Assembly: GCA_020627535.1 (NCBI GenBank)
Contig: JAHDGU010000001.1
Span: forward strand, 228,670-292,669
DNA: 64,000 bases
Origin: Saprospiraceae bacterium
GTDB lineage: Bacteria; Bacteroidota; Bacteroidia; Chitinophagales; Saprospiraceae
Direction of reading: 5' to 3'
Part shown: positions 63,081 to 64,000 of the stretch, piece by piece
How positions within the stretch are numbered: position 1 is the stretch's first letter
Layout of the letters: each line of letters opens with the position of its first letter
Notes under the pieces: model-generated
Database searches by the model: none
What the model saw: the letters and a program-made list of their open reading frames with translations, nothing else
What the model was told of the DNA's origin: nothing
Translations under genes and position numbers: made by a program

Positions 63081-63650
63081 ATGACTTGGATAAAACGACA
63101 TAGCAGCTATACGGAAGAAGAGTTAATACTCGGCTGTCGCAAAAATGACCGCGACATCCAGGAGGCATTATATCTGAAGTATTTTGATACCATGTTGAGG
63201 ATGTGTATGAGATACACTAGTAGAGAGGATGCCGCAGTTGACATCGTCAATAATGGATTTCTCAAAGTCTTCAAGAAGATAGATAGCTATGAGTCGCGAG
63301 GTAGTTTAGAAGGTTGGATTAGACGATGCGTTTACCACTGTCTTTGCGATTTTTTCCGTAAGGAGAAACGAGAGATCAGGTTCCTAGAGATGAAAGATCA
63401 CGCTCATCCGAGTGTGAGTAACAGCGGTCTCCCGAGCCTGTACATGGAAGATCTGCTAGAGATCATCGAGGATCTGCCAGATATCAGTAAGCGAGTCTTC
63501 ACACTATTTGCCATAGAAGGATATAGTCACAAGGAGATAGGTGTCAAGCTCGAAATGAGCGAAGGTACCTCTAAGTGGCACGTGAGCAATGCCAGAAAAC
63601 TGCTCAAAGAAAAAGTCAGTAAGTACAAACTCAGACGTCAAAGTCTGTGA
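63081..63650 (+). CDS. ECF-type RNA polymerase sigma factor
   Basis: 189 residues. Region 2 spans about 20-95 (ALYLKYFDTMLRMCMRYTSR, DAAVDIVNNGFLKVFKKIDSY, then GWIRRCVYHCLCDFFRKEKR) and region 4 about 125-180 (IEDLPDISKRVFTLFAIEGY, SHKEIGVKLEMSEGTSKWHV). No region 1.1 or 3 is present, as expected of an ECF factor. The next gene, 18 nt downstream, encodes a protein with a single membrane helix and could be its regulator, but shows no zinc-finger anti-sigma motif in the visible part. Target genes unknown. Confidence 0.92.
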   Translation: MTWIKRHSSYTEEELILGCRKNDRDIQEALYLKYFDTMLRMCMRYTSREDAAVDIVNNGFLKVFKKIDSYESRGSLEGWIRRCVYHCLCDFFRKEKREIRFLEMKDHAHPSVSNSGLPSLYMEDLLEIIEDLPDISKRVFTLFAIEGYSHKEIGVKLEMSEGTSKWHVSNARKLLKEKVSKYKLRRQSL

Positions 63651-63668
63651 TACAATAGCAATTGTTGA

Positions 63669-64000
63669 ATGAACCAAAGGAATAGATTGAAGAAGGAAGC
63701 GTGGAGAAAGATGCGAGTGATGCTAGATAATGAGCTCCCTCAAGTCGTCTCAGAGCCCAAGAGCAAGGTATGGATGCTACCATTGATCCTCTTGTTTTTG
63801 ATAGGTCTCGGTGCCGCATTTATCCTAGGTATGGAGTATATGAATCTCAAGCATGAGTCACAAGAGCAGCTGGCAACGAAGGATATTGAAATTGCCAGTC
63901 TTAGCAGAGTGATGCAGTCCATGCAATACCAGCTTGATGATCTACGCTCAGCAAATGATCGCCTGGAAGAGTCATCGTTGGTTCATGCTGCGAAAAGTCA
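63669..64000 (+). CDS. Single-span membrane protein following the ECF sigma gene (3' truncated)
   Basis: The frame is open from ATG 63669 to the window end (about 110 residues). A basic/acidic cytoplasmic N-terminus of about 35 residues is followed by one hydrophobic helix (VWMLPLILLFLIGLGAAFIL) and then a coiled-coil-like stretch (QEQLATKDIEIASLSRVMQS). The layout of a short cytoplasmic part, one helix and an extracytoplasmic coiled coil beside an ECF sigma gene fits a possible anti-sigma factor or signalling partner. No known domain is visible in the part available. Confidence 0.75.
   Translation, partial: MNQRNRLKKEAWRKMRVMLDNELPQVVSEPKSKVWMLPLILLFLIGLGAAFILGMEYMNLKHESQEQLATKDIEIASLSRVMQSMQYQLDDLRSANDRLEESSLVHAAKS

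Noticed and set aside
62899-63168. Minus-strand 89-codon frame upstream of the sigma factor
   Set aside because: It overlaps the sigma-factor start on the other strand and resembles no protein family.
1-64000. Mobile elements, prophage, tRNA or rRNA genes
   Set aside because: No transposase, integrase, recombinase or phage structural motifs were found, and no tRNA cloverleaf or rRNA core sequence was recognised by eye; a covariance-model scan would settle this.

Overview
The window is chromosomal DNA from a member of the Bacteroidota, most probably a Saprospiria/Saprospiraceae-like marine bacterium (lineage is inference). The evidence is: three large secreted proteins ending in type IX secretion (T9SS, Por) sorting domains; giant HYR-repeat surface proteins; -7 promoter boxes of the Bacteroidota type TAnnTTTG with no clear Shine-Dalgarno sites; and typical genes such as bshB1, a 7TM-HD phosphohydrolase and a DUF5074 lipoprotein beside a TonB-dependent receptor. 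I saw no rRNA, tRNA, CRISPR, insertion sequence or phage genes. It reads as ordinary, densely packed chromosome with two very large accessory surface-protein genes.

Layout. 1-2187: end of an OmpA-domain protein, then a NitT/TauT-type ABC permease and ATPase. 2425-18168: one 5,247-residue surface protein (paralogous N-terminal region, about 20 HYR modules, two nested lamin-tail-like domains, a dockerin pair, a cohesin-like domain, T9SS tail). 18298-22230: a TonB-C lipoprotein, a small membrane protein, a sterol-desaturase-family enzyme, a patatin, a second TonB-C protein and bshB1. 22233-26804 (minus): small secreted protein, THUMP methyltransferase, acyl-CoA carboxylase beta subunit, HtrA protease. 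26904-30376: small membrane protein, dapF, TPR protein, bifunctional nuclease, AsmA-like protein. 30410-35737 (minus): second giant surface protein, sharing the N-terminal architecture of the first. 35842-44837: threonine aldolase, lepA, choice-of-anchor-B protein, thioesterase, miaA, acyltransferase, isoaspartyl peptidase. 44838-54088: GH113-like lipoprotein, MacB-type ATPase, cobalamin adenosyltransferase, PgpH-like HD protein, DUF6580-like and CPBP membrane proteins, M1 peptidase. 54173-62706: membrane proteins, a BNR/VPS10-type propeller protein, LptF/G-like permease, BtuB-like receptor and a BtuG-like lipoprotein. 63081-64000: ECF sigma factor and a truncated membrane-protein gene.

The most unusual signal is not a gene. 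A tiny DNA element, a run of T (3-7) followed directly by a mini-hairpin with a GAAA or GGAA loop, occurs 21 times on both strands. Its stem sequence varies with compensation (GGC/GCC, GCC/GGC, TGC/GCA, GCGC/GCGC, ATGC/GCAT), and it is read in different codon phases inside unrelated genes. That points to a selected or actively spread DNA or RNA structure rather than a protein motif. A second recurring pattern is a -7 box ending only 4-6 nt before the start codon of many genes, which suggests leaderless mRNAs.

Functional threads: cell-surface adhesion or matrix through the T9SS cargo; possible vitamin B12 uptake (BtuB-like receptor plus DUF5074 lipoprotein) and use (adenosyltransferase); envelope maintenance (HtrA, LptF/G-like, acyltransferase, CPBP, patatin); and housekeeping (lepA, miaA, dapF, bshB1).
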